From Quatrionicoccus australiensis (GTDB lineage Bacteria > Pseudomonadota > Gammaproteobacteria > Burkholderiales > Rhodocyclaceae), in contig NZ_JAHBAH010000001.1 of assembly GCF_020510425.1 (NCBI RefSeq), forward strand, positions 2,461,001 to 2,525,000: DNA of 64,000 nucleotides. Direction: 5' to 3'. The notes under the pieces were generated by a model that ran no database searches, was not told the origin of the DNA, and worked only from the letters and a program-made list of their open reading frames with translations. Position numbers and translations under genes: made by a program. Below, piece after piece: positions 8,768-16,477 of the stretch. The stretch's first letter is position 1. Every line of letters begins with the position of its first letter.

Positions 8768-8930
8768 TCTCCTTGTCGTGGTGAATTGGACTCTAAAGTC
8801 AGGCGCTACTCAATTCCGGGGGGACGTCGTCAAAACCACGAAATCACTAGCGTCTGCCGCTCTTGGGCTTGATGAAGCCTTTGAAACCATTGTGGCACAA
8901 CGGTTTGCTATCTCGCCCTAAGCTGCGAAA

Positions 8931-8954
8931 GTCTCAACTTAAGCTGCGGACGAG
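8931..8954 (-). repeat. Right terminal inverted repeat of the element
   Basis: Perfect reverse complement of 2226-2249. A second TAAGCTGCG core lies 21 bases further in (8919-8927). The remaining element DNA between the IS and this repeat (8828-8918) has no supportable gene. Confidence 0.85.
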
Positions 8955-8961
8955 AATCCTT
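8955..8961. repeat. Target-site duplication, right copy (AATCCTT)
   Basis: Direct repeat of 2219-2225 immediately outside the right terminal repeat. The -35 box proposed for the downstream arsR-type gene starts only 16 bases further on, so the element landed at the edge of that promoter. Confidence 0.75.
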
Positions 8962-8976
8962 TCGCAAATAAAATGC

Positions 8977-9016
8977 TTGACGAGTACATGTCGATATAAC
9001 TAAGATTATCGACATG
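8977..9016 (+). promoter_or_regulatory. Promoter and palindromic operator of the ArsR-type regulator
   Basis: A perfect 10-bp inverted repeat, CATGTCGATA (8987-8996) and TATCGACATG (9007-9016), separated by 10 bases, overlaps both the spacer of a likely promoter (TTGACG 8977-8982, 18 bases, TAAGAT 9001-9006) and the start codon at 9014. This arrangement is typical of an autorepressor site. Transcription would begin almost at the ATG, so the first gene may be read from a leaderless mRNA. Confidence 0.75.
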
Positions 9017-9325
9017 AGAAATGACTATACCCGTGCCATTCCCCCCGAGTGGCAAGACATGTCCCGCATTTTTGTCGCGCTCGGCGACGAACACCGGCAG
9101 CGCATGCTGCTTTTGTTCGAGCCGGGCGAGCGGCTCAATGTCGGGCAGATCGCCGAAGTGTCGACGCTGGCGCGGTCGACCGTCTCGCACCACCTGAAAA
9201 TCCTGCACGAATCCGGGGTGCTGGCTTCCGAGAAGATCGGCAAGGAAGTCTGGTTCTGGATCAATCGCGACGCCCTCGAAAACACGCTGGGCAACGTGCT
9301 CGACTACCTCAAGGAAAATACCTGA
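9014..9325 (+). CDS. ArsR-family winged-helix repressor
   Basis: 103 residues. The fold is a helical start, then ALGDEHRQRMLLLF, then the recognition helix STLARSTVSHHLKILHESGVL and a wing ending VWFWINRD. Proteins of this family are dimeric repressors that release DNA on binding a metal or other ligand. No CxC metal box of the ArsR/SmtB type is visible, so the effector may not be a metal. It is the first gene of a ten-gene run and probably represses it through the palindrome overlapping its own start. The TGA overlaps the next ATG. ATG 9059 is a weaker alternative start, as neither has a good ribosome site. Confidence 0.85.
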   Translation: MRNDYTRAIPPEWQDMSRIFVALGDEHRQRMLLLFEPGERLNVGQIAEVSTLARSTVSHHLKILHESGVLASEKIGKEVWFWINRDALENTLGNVLDYLKENT

Positions 9326-11466
9326 TGCGCACTCTTCTGCGGCCGCTGTTGCGCGGCCTGGCCCGCCTGCTGTTTCGTCTCGAGATTGATGTCCGGGGCG
9401 CCGATTTCGCGCATGAGCGCCTGCTCATCGTCGCCAATCACGAGTCCTTTCTCGACGGCCTGCTGATCGGCCTGTTCCTGCCGGTCGACCCGGTTTTCGT
9501 GATCAATACCGCGATTGCCAATCGCTGGTATTTCCGTCTGCTGCTGTCGCAGGTCGATTACCTGACGGTCGATCCGGCCAGCCCGATGGCAATGAAGAAG
9601 GTCATCCGCCTGATCGAAACCGGTCGCCCGGTGGTGATCTTTCCGGAAGGGCGGATTACGCTGACCGGCAGCCTGATGAAGGTGTACGACGGCCCCGCCT
9701 TCGTTGCCGCCAAAACCGGCGCCACGGTCGTGCCGGTGCGTCTCGAAGGCACGGCGCGCAGCTATTTCTCGCGCCTGTCCGGCAAGCATCCGCGCGCGCT
9801 GTTTCCGAAAATCCGTCTGACCGTGCTGTCCGAGCGCGTTTTCCCCATGCCCGAGGCGTCGACCGCCAAGCTGCGCCGGCGCAAGGCGGGCGAGGCGATG
9901 CGCCGCCTGATGCAGGAAATGGTCTTCATCTCGCGCCCGGCGCAGACGTTGTACTCGGCGCTGTGCGATGCCGCCGCGATTTTCGGGCATGGCCGCCGCC
10001 TGCTCGAGGACATCAAGCAGGTCGAGTATTCGTACAAGGACCTGTTCAAGATGGCGCTGATCCTCGGCCGCCAGGTCGAGCGCTTCACGGCGCCGGGTGA
10101 GAAGGTCGGCCTGCTGCTGCCCAATGTCGTGCCGACGCTGGGCCTGATCTTCGGCCTGACGGCGCGCCGGCGCATTCCCGCGATGCTCAATTACACGGCC
10201 GGCGTCGATGCCATGCAGACCGCCTGCGACGCCGCCGAGATCCGCAACATCGTCACCTCGCGCGCCTTCGTCGAGCAGGCCAAGCTGGCCGGCAAACTGG
10301 CGGCGCTGACTGGCGTGCAACTGCATTACCTCGAGGACATCCGCGAAAGGATCAGCCTCGCCGACAAGCTGTGGCTGGTGCTCTGGGCGGTCCACTTCCC
10401 GCGCGCCTACGAATTGCCGGCGGCGCCCGAGGATGCCGCGGTGGTGTTGTTCACGTCGGGTTCCGAGGGCAAGCCCAAGGGCGTCGTGCTGCCGCACCGG
10501 GCGATCCTTGCCAATGTCGCGCAGATCCGTTCGGTGATCGATTTCTCGGTATACGACAAGTTCCTCAACGCGCTGCCCATCTTCCATTCCTTTGGCCTGA
10601 CCGCCGGCGCGCTGCTGCCGGTGCTGAACGGCGCCAGTCTCTTCCTCTACCCGTCGCCGCTGCATTACCGCGTGATTCCCGAACTTGCCTACGACCGCGG
10701 CTGCACCGTGCTGTTCGGTACCTCGACCTTCCTCGGCAATTACGCCAAGTTCGCCAATCCCTACGATTTCTATCGCCTGCGCTACGTCGTTGCCGGCGCC
10801 GAAAAGCTGTCGACTGCCGTGCGCGACCTGTGGTTCGAGAAATTCGGCCTGCGCATTTTTGAAGGCTACGGCGCCACCGAAACCGCGCCGGTCCTGGCGG
10901 TCAACACGCCGATGGCCTACAAAACCGGCACCGTCGGCAACCTGCTGCCCGGTATCGAGCACCAGCTGGTGCCGGTGCCCGGTATTGAGCAGGGCGGCAT
11001 GCTGCATGTGCGCGGTCCGAACGTGATGGCCGGCTACCTCAAGGGCGACCAGCCCGGCGTGCTGCAGCCGCCGACCTCCGACCTCGGCGCCGGCTGGTAC
11101 GAAACCGGCGACATCGTCGATATCGACGAAGAGGGCTTCGTGAAGATCGTCGGCCGCGTCAAACGCTTCGCCAAGATTGCCGGCGAGATGGTCAGCCTGG
11201 AAGTGGTCGAGAAACTGGCGGTTGCCGCCTCGCCCAACGCGCAACATGGCGCGTCGAGCCAGCCCGATCCGGGCAAGGGCGAAGCGCTGGTGCTGTTCAC
11301 CACCGACCCGGCGCTGGGTCGCGAGCAACTGGCGGCGAGCGCCCGCACACTGGGTATGCCGGAACTGGCCGTGCCGCGCAAGATCGTGCGCGTCGATGCG
11401 CTGCCGCTGCTCGGCACCGGCAAGGTGGATTACGTGAGCCTGAAGAAAATGGCGGAGACCGCCTGA
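9325..11466 (+). CDS. aas: Aas-like bifunctional acyltransferase / acyl-ACP synthetase
   Basis: 713 residues, close to E. coli Aas (719). The N-terminal 200 residues are a PlsC-type acyltransferase with NHESFLDG (the HX4D motif) and FPEGRIT. The rest is an AMP-forming ligase with FTSGSEGKPKGVV, GYGATETAPV and YETGDIV. Aas re-acylates 2-acyl-lysophospholipids at the inner face of the membrane using a fatty acid activated to acyl-ACP. The start follows the repressor stop in a TGATG overlap. E. coli pairs Aas with the flippase LplT; here an LplT-like MFS domain is encoded two genes downstream, which supports a phospholipid salvage role. Confidence 0.87.
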   Translation: MRTLLRPLLRGLARLLFRLEIDVRGADFAHERLLIVANHESFLDGLLIGLFLPVDPVFVINTAIANRWYFRLLLSQVDYLTVDPASPMAMKKVIRLIETGRPVVIFPEGRITLTGSLMKVYDGPAFVAAKTGATVVPVRLEGTARSYFSRLSGKHPRALFPKIRLTVLSERVFPMPEASTAKLRRRKAGEAMRRLMQEMVFISRPAQTLYSALCDAAAIFGHGRRLLEDIKQVEYSYKDLFKMALILGRQVERFTAPGEKVGLLLPNVVPTLGLIFGLTARRRIPAMLNYTAGVDAMQTACDAAEIRNIVTSRAFVEQAKLAGKLAALTGVQLHYLEDIRERISLADKLWLVLWAVHFPRAYELPAAPEDAAVVLFTSGSEGKPKGVVLPHRAILANVAQIRSVIDFSVYDKFLNALPIFHSFGLTAGALLPVLNGASLFLYPSPLHYRVIPELAYDRGCTVLFGTSTFLGNYAKFANPYDFYRLRYVVAGAEKLSTAVRDLWFEKFGLRIFEGYGATETAPVLAVNTPMAYKTGTVGNLLPGIEHQLVPVPGIEQGGMLHVRGPNVMAGYLKGDQPGVLQPPTSDLGAGWYETGDIVDIDEEGFVKIVGRVKRFAKIAGEMVSLEVVEKLAVAASPNAQHGASSQPDPGKGEALVLFTTDPALGREQLAASARTLGMPELAVPRKIVRVDALPLLGTGKVDYVSLKKMAETA

Positions 11467-12698
11467 TGCTCGCAAATGCTTCCCGCCGTCGTTTCGTCGC
11501 CTTGCTCGGCGGGGCGGCTGCCTTGTCGGCGGCCGGCTGGAGCAGCGCCAAGCCGGTGCTGGTGAACAAATGCCGCGTTGCCATTCCGGCGGTCCTGAAC
11601 GACAGTCCCTGGCTCAAGCAGATCTGGGACGGCATTGATCCGGCGCAGCTATGGGATTGCCATGTGCATCTAGCCGGGCTGGGCGATGGCGGCAGCGGTA
11701 TCGAGATCGGGCCGCAACTGGCTTCACCGCTGCATCCGCTGCATTACGCGCAGCGCCTGTTTTACATGAATGCCGGCTGCGCCCACGATGCGCCGGGCAA
11801 GGTCGATCAGGCCTACGTCGCCCGCCTGCTCAACCTGTGCGACGCGATGCCGGCCGGCTTCAAGGTCATGTTGTTTGCCTTCGAGCGTTTTCACGACGGG
11901 CGGGGCGACGCGCATCCCGAGCATTCGGCCTTCTACGTGCCGAATGCCTGGGCGGCGCAACTGGCCAGGGATTTCCCGGCGCGTTTCGAATGGGTGGCGT
12001 CGCTGCATCCTTATCGCGCCGATGCGGTCGACCGTCTGGAAGCGGCCATTTCCGGCGGCGCCCGTGCCGTCAAATGGCTGCCGGCGGCGATGGGCATGGA
12101 TCCGGCCGATGCGCGCTGCGATGCGTTCTATCGCGTGCTTGCCCGCCGCGGCACGCCGCTGATCGTGCATTGCGGCGAGGAAAAGGCGGTCGAGGGCAGC
12201 AACACGCAAGCTCTGGGCAATCCGCTGCGCCTGCGCCGGGCGCTCGACGCCGGGGTCAGGGTGGTGGTCGCGCACTGCGCCTCGCTCGGTGACGATGTCG
12301 ACGACGATGGCAAGGTTCGCCGCAGTTTCGATCTCTTCCTCAAACTGATGGCCGAGCCGCGCGCCAGGGAGCTGCTGTATGGCGACATCTCGGCGATCAG
12401 CCAGCGTAACCGCCAGCCGGCGATCATCCGGACCCTGCTCGAACGCAGCGACCTGCACGAGCGCCTGCTGCACGGTTCCGACTACCCGCTGCCCGGCGTC
12501 GTGCCGCTGACCTCACCGGCGGCGCTGGCCCGCGCCGGGCTGCTGCCCAGGGCGGCCGTTCATGATCTCGACATCCTGCGCCAGCACAATCCGCTGTTCT
12601 TCGACTTTGCCCTCAAACGCCTGCTGCGTTGGCAAGGTCATTCCTTTTCTCCGGCGGTCTTCGCGACCCGCCGCCTTTTCGCTGCGAGCCAAGCATGA
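11466..12698 (+). CDS. Tat-exported amidohydrolase-family protein
   Basis: 410 residues. The N-terminus is a twin-arginine-like signal (SRRRFVALLGGAAALSAAG), so the protein probably folds before export. The amidohydrolase-2-type barrel shows DCHVH near 64-68, a lysine in ARAVKW, histidines in PLIVHCGEE and VVVAHCAS, and an aspartate in LLHGSDYPL, which together give a metal-dependent hydrolase site. The substrate is unknown. The start codon overlaps the previous stop (TGATG) and the stop overlaps the next start, so it belongs to the lipid operon; a lipid or head-group derivative would fit, but this is only inference. Confidence 0.78.
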   Translation: MLANASRRRFVALLGGAAALSAAGWSSAKPVLVNKCRVAIPAVLNDSPWLKQIWDGIDPAQLWDCHVHLAGLGDGGSGIEIGPQLASPLHPLHYAQRLFYMNAGCAHDAPGKVDQAYVARLLNLCDAMPAGFKVMLFAFERFHDGRGDAHPEHSAFYVPNAWAAQLARDFPARFEWVASLHPYRADAVDRLEAAISGGARAVKWLPAAMGMDPADARCDAFYRVLARRGTPLIVHCGEEKAVEGSNTQALGNPLRLRRALDAGVRVVVAHCASLGDDVDDDGKVRRSFDLFLKLMAEPRARELLYGDISAISQRNRQPAIIRTLLERSDLHERLLHGSDYPLPGVVPLTSPAALARAGLLPRAAVHDLDILRQHNPLFFDFALKRLLRWQGHSFSPAVFATRRLFAASQA

Positions 12699-14575
12699 GC
12701 GGACAATTCGGACTTCTCAAGGAGAAGCGCTTCGCACCCTTCTTCGTCACCCAATTTCTCGGGGCCTTCAACGACAACCTGTTCAAGAACGCGCTGGTCG
12801 TGCTGCTGACTTTCCAGGCGGCGCAATGGACGACGCTCAAGGTCGAGCTGCTCGCCAACCTGGCGGCCGGCATCTTCATCCTGCCTTTCTTCCTGTTTTC
12901 GGCGACCGCCGGCCAGTTGGCCGACAAGTACGACAAGGCCTTGCTGGCGCGCCTGGTCAAGGTGCTCGAGATGGTGATCATGGGCGTTGCGGCGGCCGGC
13001 TTCTTCCTGCACAGTCTGCCGGTGCTGATGGGCGCGCTGTTCCTGCTCGGCTGCCACTCGACGCTGTTCGGGCCGGTCAAGTACGCGATCCTGCCGCAGC
13101 ATCTGCATAACGACGAACTGGTCGGCGGCAATGCGCTGATCGAGGCCGGGACTTTCGTCGCCATCCTGATCGGCACGCTGGCTGGCGGCCTGCTCGCCGG
13201 TTCGGTCGAGCATCCGGCCTGGATCGCGCTCGGCGGCTTCGTTGTCGCTGCCGCCGGCTACCTGAGCAGCCGCGGCATTCCGAGTGCGCCGGCGCCCGAG
13301 CCGGGGCTGACGGTCAACCTCAATCCGCTGTCGGAAACCTGGCGCAACATTGCCTTTGCCCGGCAGAACCGCACGGTCTTCCTGTCGATTCTCGGCATCT
13401 CCTGGTTCTGGCTGTACGGCGCGCTCTTTCTCGCGCAGTTCCCGGCCTATGCCAAGAACGTGCTGGGCGGCGGCGAGTCGGCGGTGACGCTGCTGCTCGC
13501 GACCTTCACGGTCGGCATCGGCATGGGCTCGATGCTCTGCGAGCGCCTGTCCGGCAAGCATGTCGAGATCGGTCTGGTGCCCTTCGGCTCGATCGGCCTG
13601 ACCCTGTTCGGCCTCGACCTGTTTTTTGCCTCGCCGAGCGGGTTGACCGGTACGACGCCGCACGAACTTCTCGCGCTGCTCAGCCTGCCGGCCGTCTGGC
13701 GCGTGCTGTTCGATCTGGTCATGCTCGGCGTCTTCGGCGGCTTCTTCATCGTGCCGCTCTATGCGCTGGTGCAGTTGCGCAGCGCCGCCGGCCACCGTGC
13801 CCGCATCATCGCCGCCAACAACATCCTCAACGCGCTGTTCATGGTGGTCGGCGCGCTTGGGGCCGGCGCGCTGCTCGGTGCCGGCCTGTCGATTCCGGCG
13901 CTGTTTGCCGGTGCGGCGGCGCTCAATGCGCTGGTCGCGCTCTACATCTACCGCCTGGTGCCGGAATTCCTGATCCGCTTCGTCGCCTGGCTGCTGATCA
14001 AGGCCGCCTACCGGCTGCGCAGCGCAGGCACGCAGCACATTCCGGAGGAGGGCGCGGCGCTGCTCGTCTGCAATCACGTCAGCTTTGTCGATTCGCTGGT
14101 CGTCATGGGGGCGGCGCCGCGCCCGGTGCGCTTCGTGATGGATCACCGCATCTTCCGCATCCCGCTGCTCAATTACGTCTTCCGGCACAGCGGCGCGATT
14201 CCCATCGCACCGGCCAAGGAAGACCCGGCGCTGATGGAAAAGGCCTTCGCCGAGGTGTCGACCGCATTGGCCAACGGCGAGCTGGTCGCCATCTTCCCGG
14301 AAGGCGGCCTCAGCCCGGACGGCGAGTTGCAAGCCTTCCGGCCCGGCATCACGCGCATTCTCGACGCCAACCCGGTGCCGGTCGTGCCGATGGCGCTGTC
14401 CGGCCTGTGGGGCAGTTTCTTCTCGCGCATCGACGGCAAGGCGATGCAGAAGCCGTTCCGGCGCGGCCTGTTCTCGCGTATTGGACTGAACGTCGGCGCG
14501 CCCGTGCCGGCCGACCAAGCGACGCCGGAAGCGCTGCGCCAGCAGGTTGCCGCGCTGTGCGGTGCACAGGCCTGA
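12695..14575 (+). CDS. MFS transporter (LplT-like) fused to a PlsC-type acyltransferase
   Basis: 626 residues. Residues 1 to about 410 form a 12-helix MFS transporter beginning RFAPFFVTQFLGAFNDNLFKN, which is the LplT/lysophospholipid-flippase style of start. The C-terminal 200 residues are a 1-acyl-glycerol-3-phosphate-type acyltransferase with NHVSFVDS (HX4D) and FPEGGLS. The fusion could flip a lysolipid inward and acylate it directly. It overlaps the amidohydrolase gene by ATGA. With the Aas-like enzyme, the operon therefore encodes two acyltransferases and one flippase domain. A further fused AMP-ligase domain, known in longer relatives, is absent. Confidence 0.87.
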   Translation: MSGQFGLLKEKRFAPFFVTQFLGAFNDNLFKNALVVLLTFQAAQWTTLKVELLANLAAGIFILPFFLFSATAGQLADKYDKALLARLVKVLEMVIMGVAAAGFFLHSLPVLMGALFLLGCHSTLFGPVKYAILPQHLHNDELVGGNALIEAGTFVAILIGTLAGGLLAGSVEHPAWIALGGFVVAAAGYLSSRGIPSAPAPEPGLTVNLNPLSETWRNIAFARQNRTVFLSILGISWFWLYGALFLAQFPAYAKNVLGGGESAVTLLLATFTVGIGMGSMLCERLSGKHVEIGLVPFGSIGLTLFGLDLFFASPSGLTGTTPHELLALLSLPAVWRVLFDLVMLGVFGGFFIVPLYALVQLRSAAGHRARIIAANNILNALFMVVGALGAGALLGAGLSIPALFAGAAALNALVALYIYRLVPEFLIRFVAWLLIKAAYRLRSAGTQHIPEEGAALLVCNHVSFVDSLVVMGAAPRPVRFVMDHRIFRIPLLNYVFRHSGAIPIAPAKEDPALMEKAFAEVSTALANGELVAIFPEGGLSPDGELQAFRPGITRILDANPVPVVPMALSGLWGSFFSRIDGKAMQKPFRRGLFSRIGLNVGAPVPADQATPEALRQQVAALCGAQA

Positions 14576-14599
14576 ACGAGCGATTTTCAAGGAGATGAC

Positions 14600-14824
14600 A
14601 TGCAAGTCATTAGTGTTTTGTTCAAGGTCTTCCTGCTCGCGCTCGGTGTGACAATGATCGCCGGCGGCCTGTTCTGCAGCGCGATCGGGATCGAATCGAC
14701 GTCCTACGGCATGATTGCCGTGATCGGCATCGCCTCGGTCGTGCTCGGCGCGCTGTTTTTCTATCTCGCGATCCGCAGCCTGCAAGGCAAGCCGGCCACG
14801 CCGGAGGAACCGCCGCAGCCATGA
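14600..14824 (+). CDS. Small two-helix membrane protein (paralogue of 15582-15782)
   Basis: 74 residues with two predicted membrane helices (VFLLALGVTMIAGGLFCSAIGI and MIAVIGIASVVLGALFFYLAI) and a proline-rich tail. AAGGAG precedes the start. The stop overlaps the Lgt-like start (ATGA). It resembles the small protein on the other side of the Lgt-like gene in length, helix arrangement and the LGxxMIxxGxLC pattern, so the two probably arose by duplication. I do not recognise a named family. Confidence 0.75.
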   Translation: MQVISVLFKVFLLALGVTMIAGGLFCSAIGIESTSYGMIAVIGIASVVLGALFFYLAIRSLQGKPATPEEPPQP

Positions 14825-15567
14825 TTCCCGTTGAATATGCGGCGCTGGTGCACGGCTTTTTCGAGATGCTGGCGCTCGGCGTCGGCACCGCTTTCTATCG
14901 CTACCTGCGCCGGCGCGACGCTGCCGCCAGCGTGCTGCACGGGCCGGAGTTCGCGGTCGCCGCCGGCTGCATCTTCGGCGCGGCCTTCGGCAACAAGGCG
15001 GTTTTCTGGATCGAGATGCCGCACCTGCTGGCGCAATACTGGAATACGCCGACCGTCTGGCTGGGCGGCCAGTCGATGGTCGGCGGCCTGCTCGGCGGTC
15101 TGATCGGCGTCGAGATCGCCAAGAAAATGGCCGGCGTACGCCGGTCGACCGGTGACGCCTTCGTGTTTCCGATCCTGCTCGGCCTGATCATCGGCCGCAT
15201 CGGCTGTTTCCTGGCCGGGCTGGCTGACGGTACTTTCGGCAATCCGAGCGATCTGCCCTGGGCGATCGATTTCGGCGACGGCATCCCGCGCCATCCGACG
15301 CAGCTCTATGAAATTCTTTTTGCCGGCGGCCTGTGGTTCGTCCTGCAGCGTTTGCAGCCGCGGCTTGCCGACCGGCCGGGCCTGCTCTTCAAGTTGCTGC
15401 TGGTTGCCTATCTGTTGTGGCGCCTGGCGGTCGACAGCCTGAAACCGGTGCCTTTTGCCTATCCGCTCGGTTGGTCGGGGATTCAATGGGTTTGTCTGCT
15501 GGCGCTGCTCGCTTATCTGCCGGCGCTGTGGCGACAATATCGGACCGGGACGCCGGTCGTGGTTTGA
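14821..15567 (+). CDS. Prolipoprotein diacylglyceryl transferase (Lgt)-like membrane protein
   Basis: 248 residues with about seven membrane helices. The Lgt signature region is recognisable: GRIGCFLAGLADGTFG, then LPWAIDFGDG and IPRHPTQLYE. Canonical Lgt has GRIGNFINxE at the first site; here C-F-L-A-G replaces N-F-I-N-G, so catalysis on prolipoproteins is uncertain. Lgt moves a diacylglyceryl group from phosphatidylglycerol to a cysteine thiol. The gene lies between two small paralogous membrane protein genes and upstream of two lipoprotein-like genes in a lipid operon. It is probably not the housekeeping lgt, which usually sits next to thyA or ilvD. Confidence 0.78.
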   Translation: MIPVEYAALVHGFFEMLALGVGTAFYRYLRRRDAAASVLHGPEFAVAAGCIFGAAFGNKAVFWIEMPHLLAQYWNTPTVWLGGQSMVGGLLGGLIGVEIAKKMAGVRRSTGDAFVFPILLGLIIGRIGCFLAGLADGTFGNPSDLPWAIDFGDGIPRHPTQLYEILFAGGLWFVLQRLQPRLADRPGLLFKLLLVAYLLWRLAVDSLKPVPFAYPLGWSGIQWVCLLALLAYLPALWRQYRTGTPVVV

Positions 15568-15581
15568 ACAGGGAGAGGAAA

Positions 15582-15782
15582 ATGGGGAATTTGTTTGCGA
15601 AGGCGCTGATTCTGCTGCTCGGTGCCTGGATGATTACCAGCGGCGGCCTGTGTGCAATCAGCGCGGGTTTCAGCCCGTGGGCGCTGATCGGCATCGGTTT
15701 TGCCGCACTCGGCATCTGGATCATCAGGATCGTGTTTCGGCCGCCGAACGAAAACGAGCCTGAACTGAAGGACAAGGAATGA
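15582..15782 (+). CDS. Small two-helix membrane protein (paralogue of 14600-14824)
   Basis: 66 residues from ATG 15582, preceded by GGGAGAGG. Two hydrophobic helices (ALILLLGAWMITSGGLCAISAG and WALIGIGFAALGIWIIRIVF) precede an acidic tail. The stop overlaps the following start (ATGA). It resembles the protein upstream of the Lgt-like gene, which suggests a pair of accessory subunits around that protein. Confidence 0.75.
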   Translation: MGNLFAKALILLLGAWMITSGGLCAISAGFSPWALIGIGFAALGIWIIRIVFRPPNENEPELKDKE

Positions 15783-16477
15783 ACGGAGTTTGCATGCATC
15801 AGGATGAAGTCATCAGTCGGCGCGGCCTGGTTGCCCGCCGCCTGGTGCTGGCCGTCGGTCTGGCCGGCATTGTCGGCCTCGGCTGCGCGACGATCACGCT
15901 GGCGCCGCCGACCGATGAGCGGGCCGCGAAGCAGTTTCTGCCCGCCGCCGAGCAGGGCGATCCGGTCGCGCAATACCAGGTCGGCTTGAGCTATCGCTAC
16001 GGCACTTCGGGCTTGCCGCGCGATCCGGCCAAGGCGGTATCGTGGTTGCGCAAGGCGGCGACGGCCGGCAATGCCGATGCGCAGTTTGCGCTCGGTGATC
16101 TCTACCTGAACGGCAACGAAGGCCTGGCGGCCGACCCGGCGCAGGCGCTGAGCTGGTTCCAGCAGGCGGCGGCAAAGAATTCGGGCAATCAGCTCTGGCT
16201 CGCCGATCTTCTGGAAAAGGGGCGGCCCGGTGTTCTCCCGGCTGATCCGGCCGCGGCGCGGGCACTGTATGTGCAGGCGGCGCCACGCAGCCGGCTGGCC
16301 TGCCAGCGTCTCGGTCAGATGGCCGAACGCGGCAGTGGCGGCGAGTCGGGGCCGCTGGCCGCCTTGAAATGGTATGTGCTGGCTGGCTCAACGGTCGACA
16401 TCGCGCGCCAGGAGAAAATGCTCAAGCCGTCCGAAGTCGCTCGCGCCCGAGCTGAAGCTGCGGGGTGGCAGCGATGA
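15779..16477 (+). CDS. Sel1-repeat protein with an N-terminal membrane anchor
   Basis: 232 residues. The N-terminus has an arginine pair (RRGLVARR) and a hydrophobic stretch ending VGLGCATI, a possible but imperfect lipobox. Sel1-like repeats of about 36 residues follow (EQGDPVAQYQVGLSYRYG, TAGNADAQFALGDLYLNG, KNSGNQLWLADLLEKG), forming a helical solenoid used for protein binding. It is probably periplasmic and membrane-anchored. It overlaps the genes on both sides by ATGA and is followed by a second Sel1 protein, so the two may act as scaffolds for the membrane enzymes of the operon. Confidence 0.8.
   Translation: MNGVCMHQDEVISRRGLVARRLVLAVGLAGIVGLGCATITLAPPTDERAAKQFLPAAEQGDPVAQYQVGLSYRYGTSGLPRDPAKAVSWLRKAATAGNADAQFALGDLYLNGNEGLAADPAQALSWFQQAAAKNSGNQLWLADLLEKGRPGVLPADPAAARALYVQAAPRSRLACQRLGQMAERGSGGESGPLAALKWYVLAGSTVDIARQEKMLKPSEVARARAEAAGWQR

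Larger units (their letters stand above)
7631..8823 (-). mobile_element. IS3-family insertion sequence (IS407-like)
   Basis: A complete 1,193-bp insertion sequence. Its ends are imperfect inverted repeats, both starting CCCCCCG and both ending TTTAGAGTCC about 25 bases in. A 4-bp duplication ACGT flanks it (7627-7630 and 8824-8827); because ACGT is palindromic, the exact boundary is slightly ambiguous. It encodes the usual overlapping orfA and orfB. It sits inside the larger element, so it arrived later and does not explain the outer repeats. Confidence 0.88.
2226..8954. mobile_element. 6.7-kb transposon-like element with perfect terminal inverted repeats
   Basis: The ends are perfect 24-bp inverted repeats (2226-2249 and 8931-8954; outer bases CTCGTCCGCAGCTTAAG) flanked by a direct duplication of AATCCTT. 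Subterminal copies of the repeat core occur at both ends (CGCAGCTCA at 2342-2350; TAAGCTGCG at 8919-8927), a layout used by multi-site DDE transposases of the TnsB/TniA kind. No transposase belonging to the element itself is recognisable; the only one present is in the nested IS at 7631-8823. The cargo is an HD/HSP90-like ATPase, a membrane protein and a cyclase-like protein, all AT-richer than the flanks. It looks non-autonomous, or it has lost its transposase. Confidence 0.78.

Noticed and set aside
7523..8872. A possible 50-codon gene interrupted by the IS (ATG 7523 rejoined at 8828)
   Set aside because: The frame is open after removing the IS and one ACGT copy, but it is short, basic and without family resemblance, so it is as likely by chance.
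9304..11475. Very long open frame on the minus strand opposite the aas-like gene
   Set aside because: High-GC shadow frame: His/Gln/Arg-rich product with no domain, opposite a clear two-domain enzyme. The same reasoning removes similar frames at 12638-14785, 18564-20330, 47846-50275 and 61702-63861.
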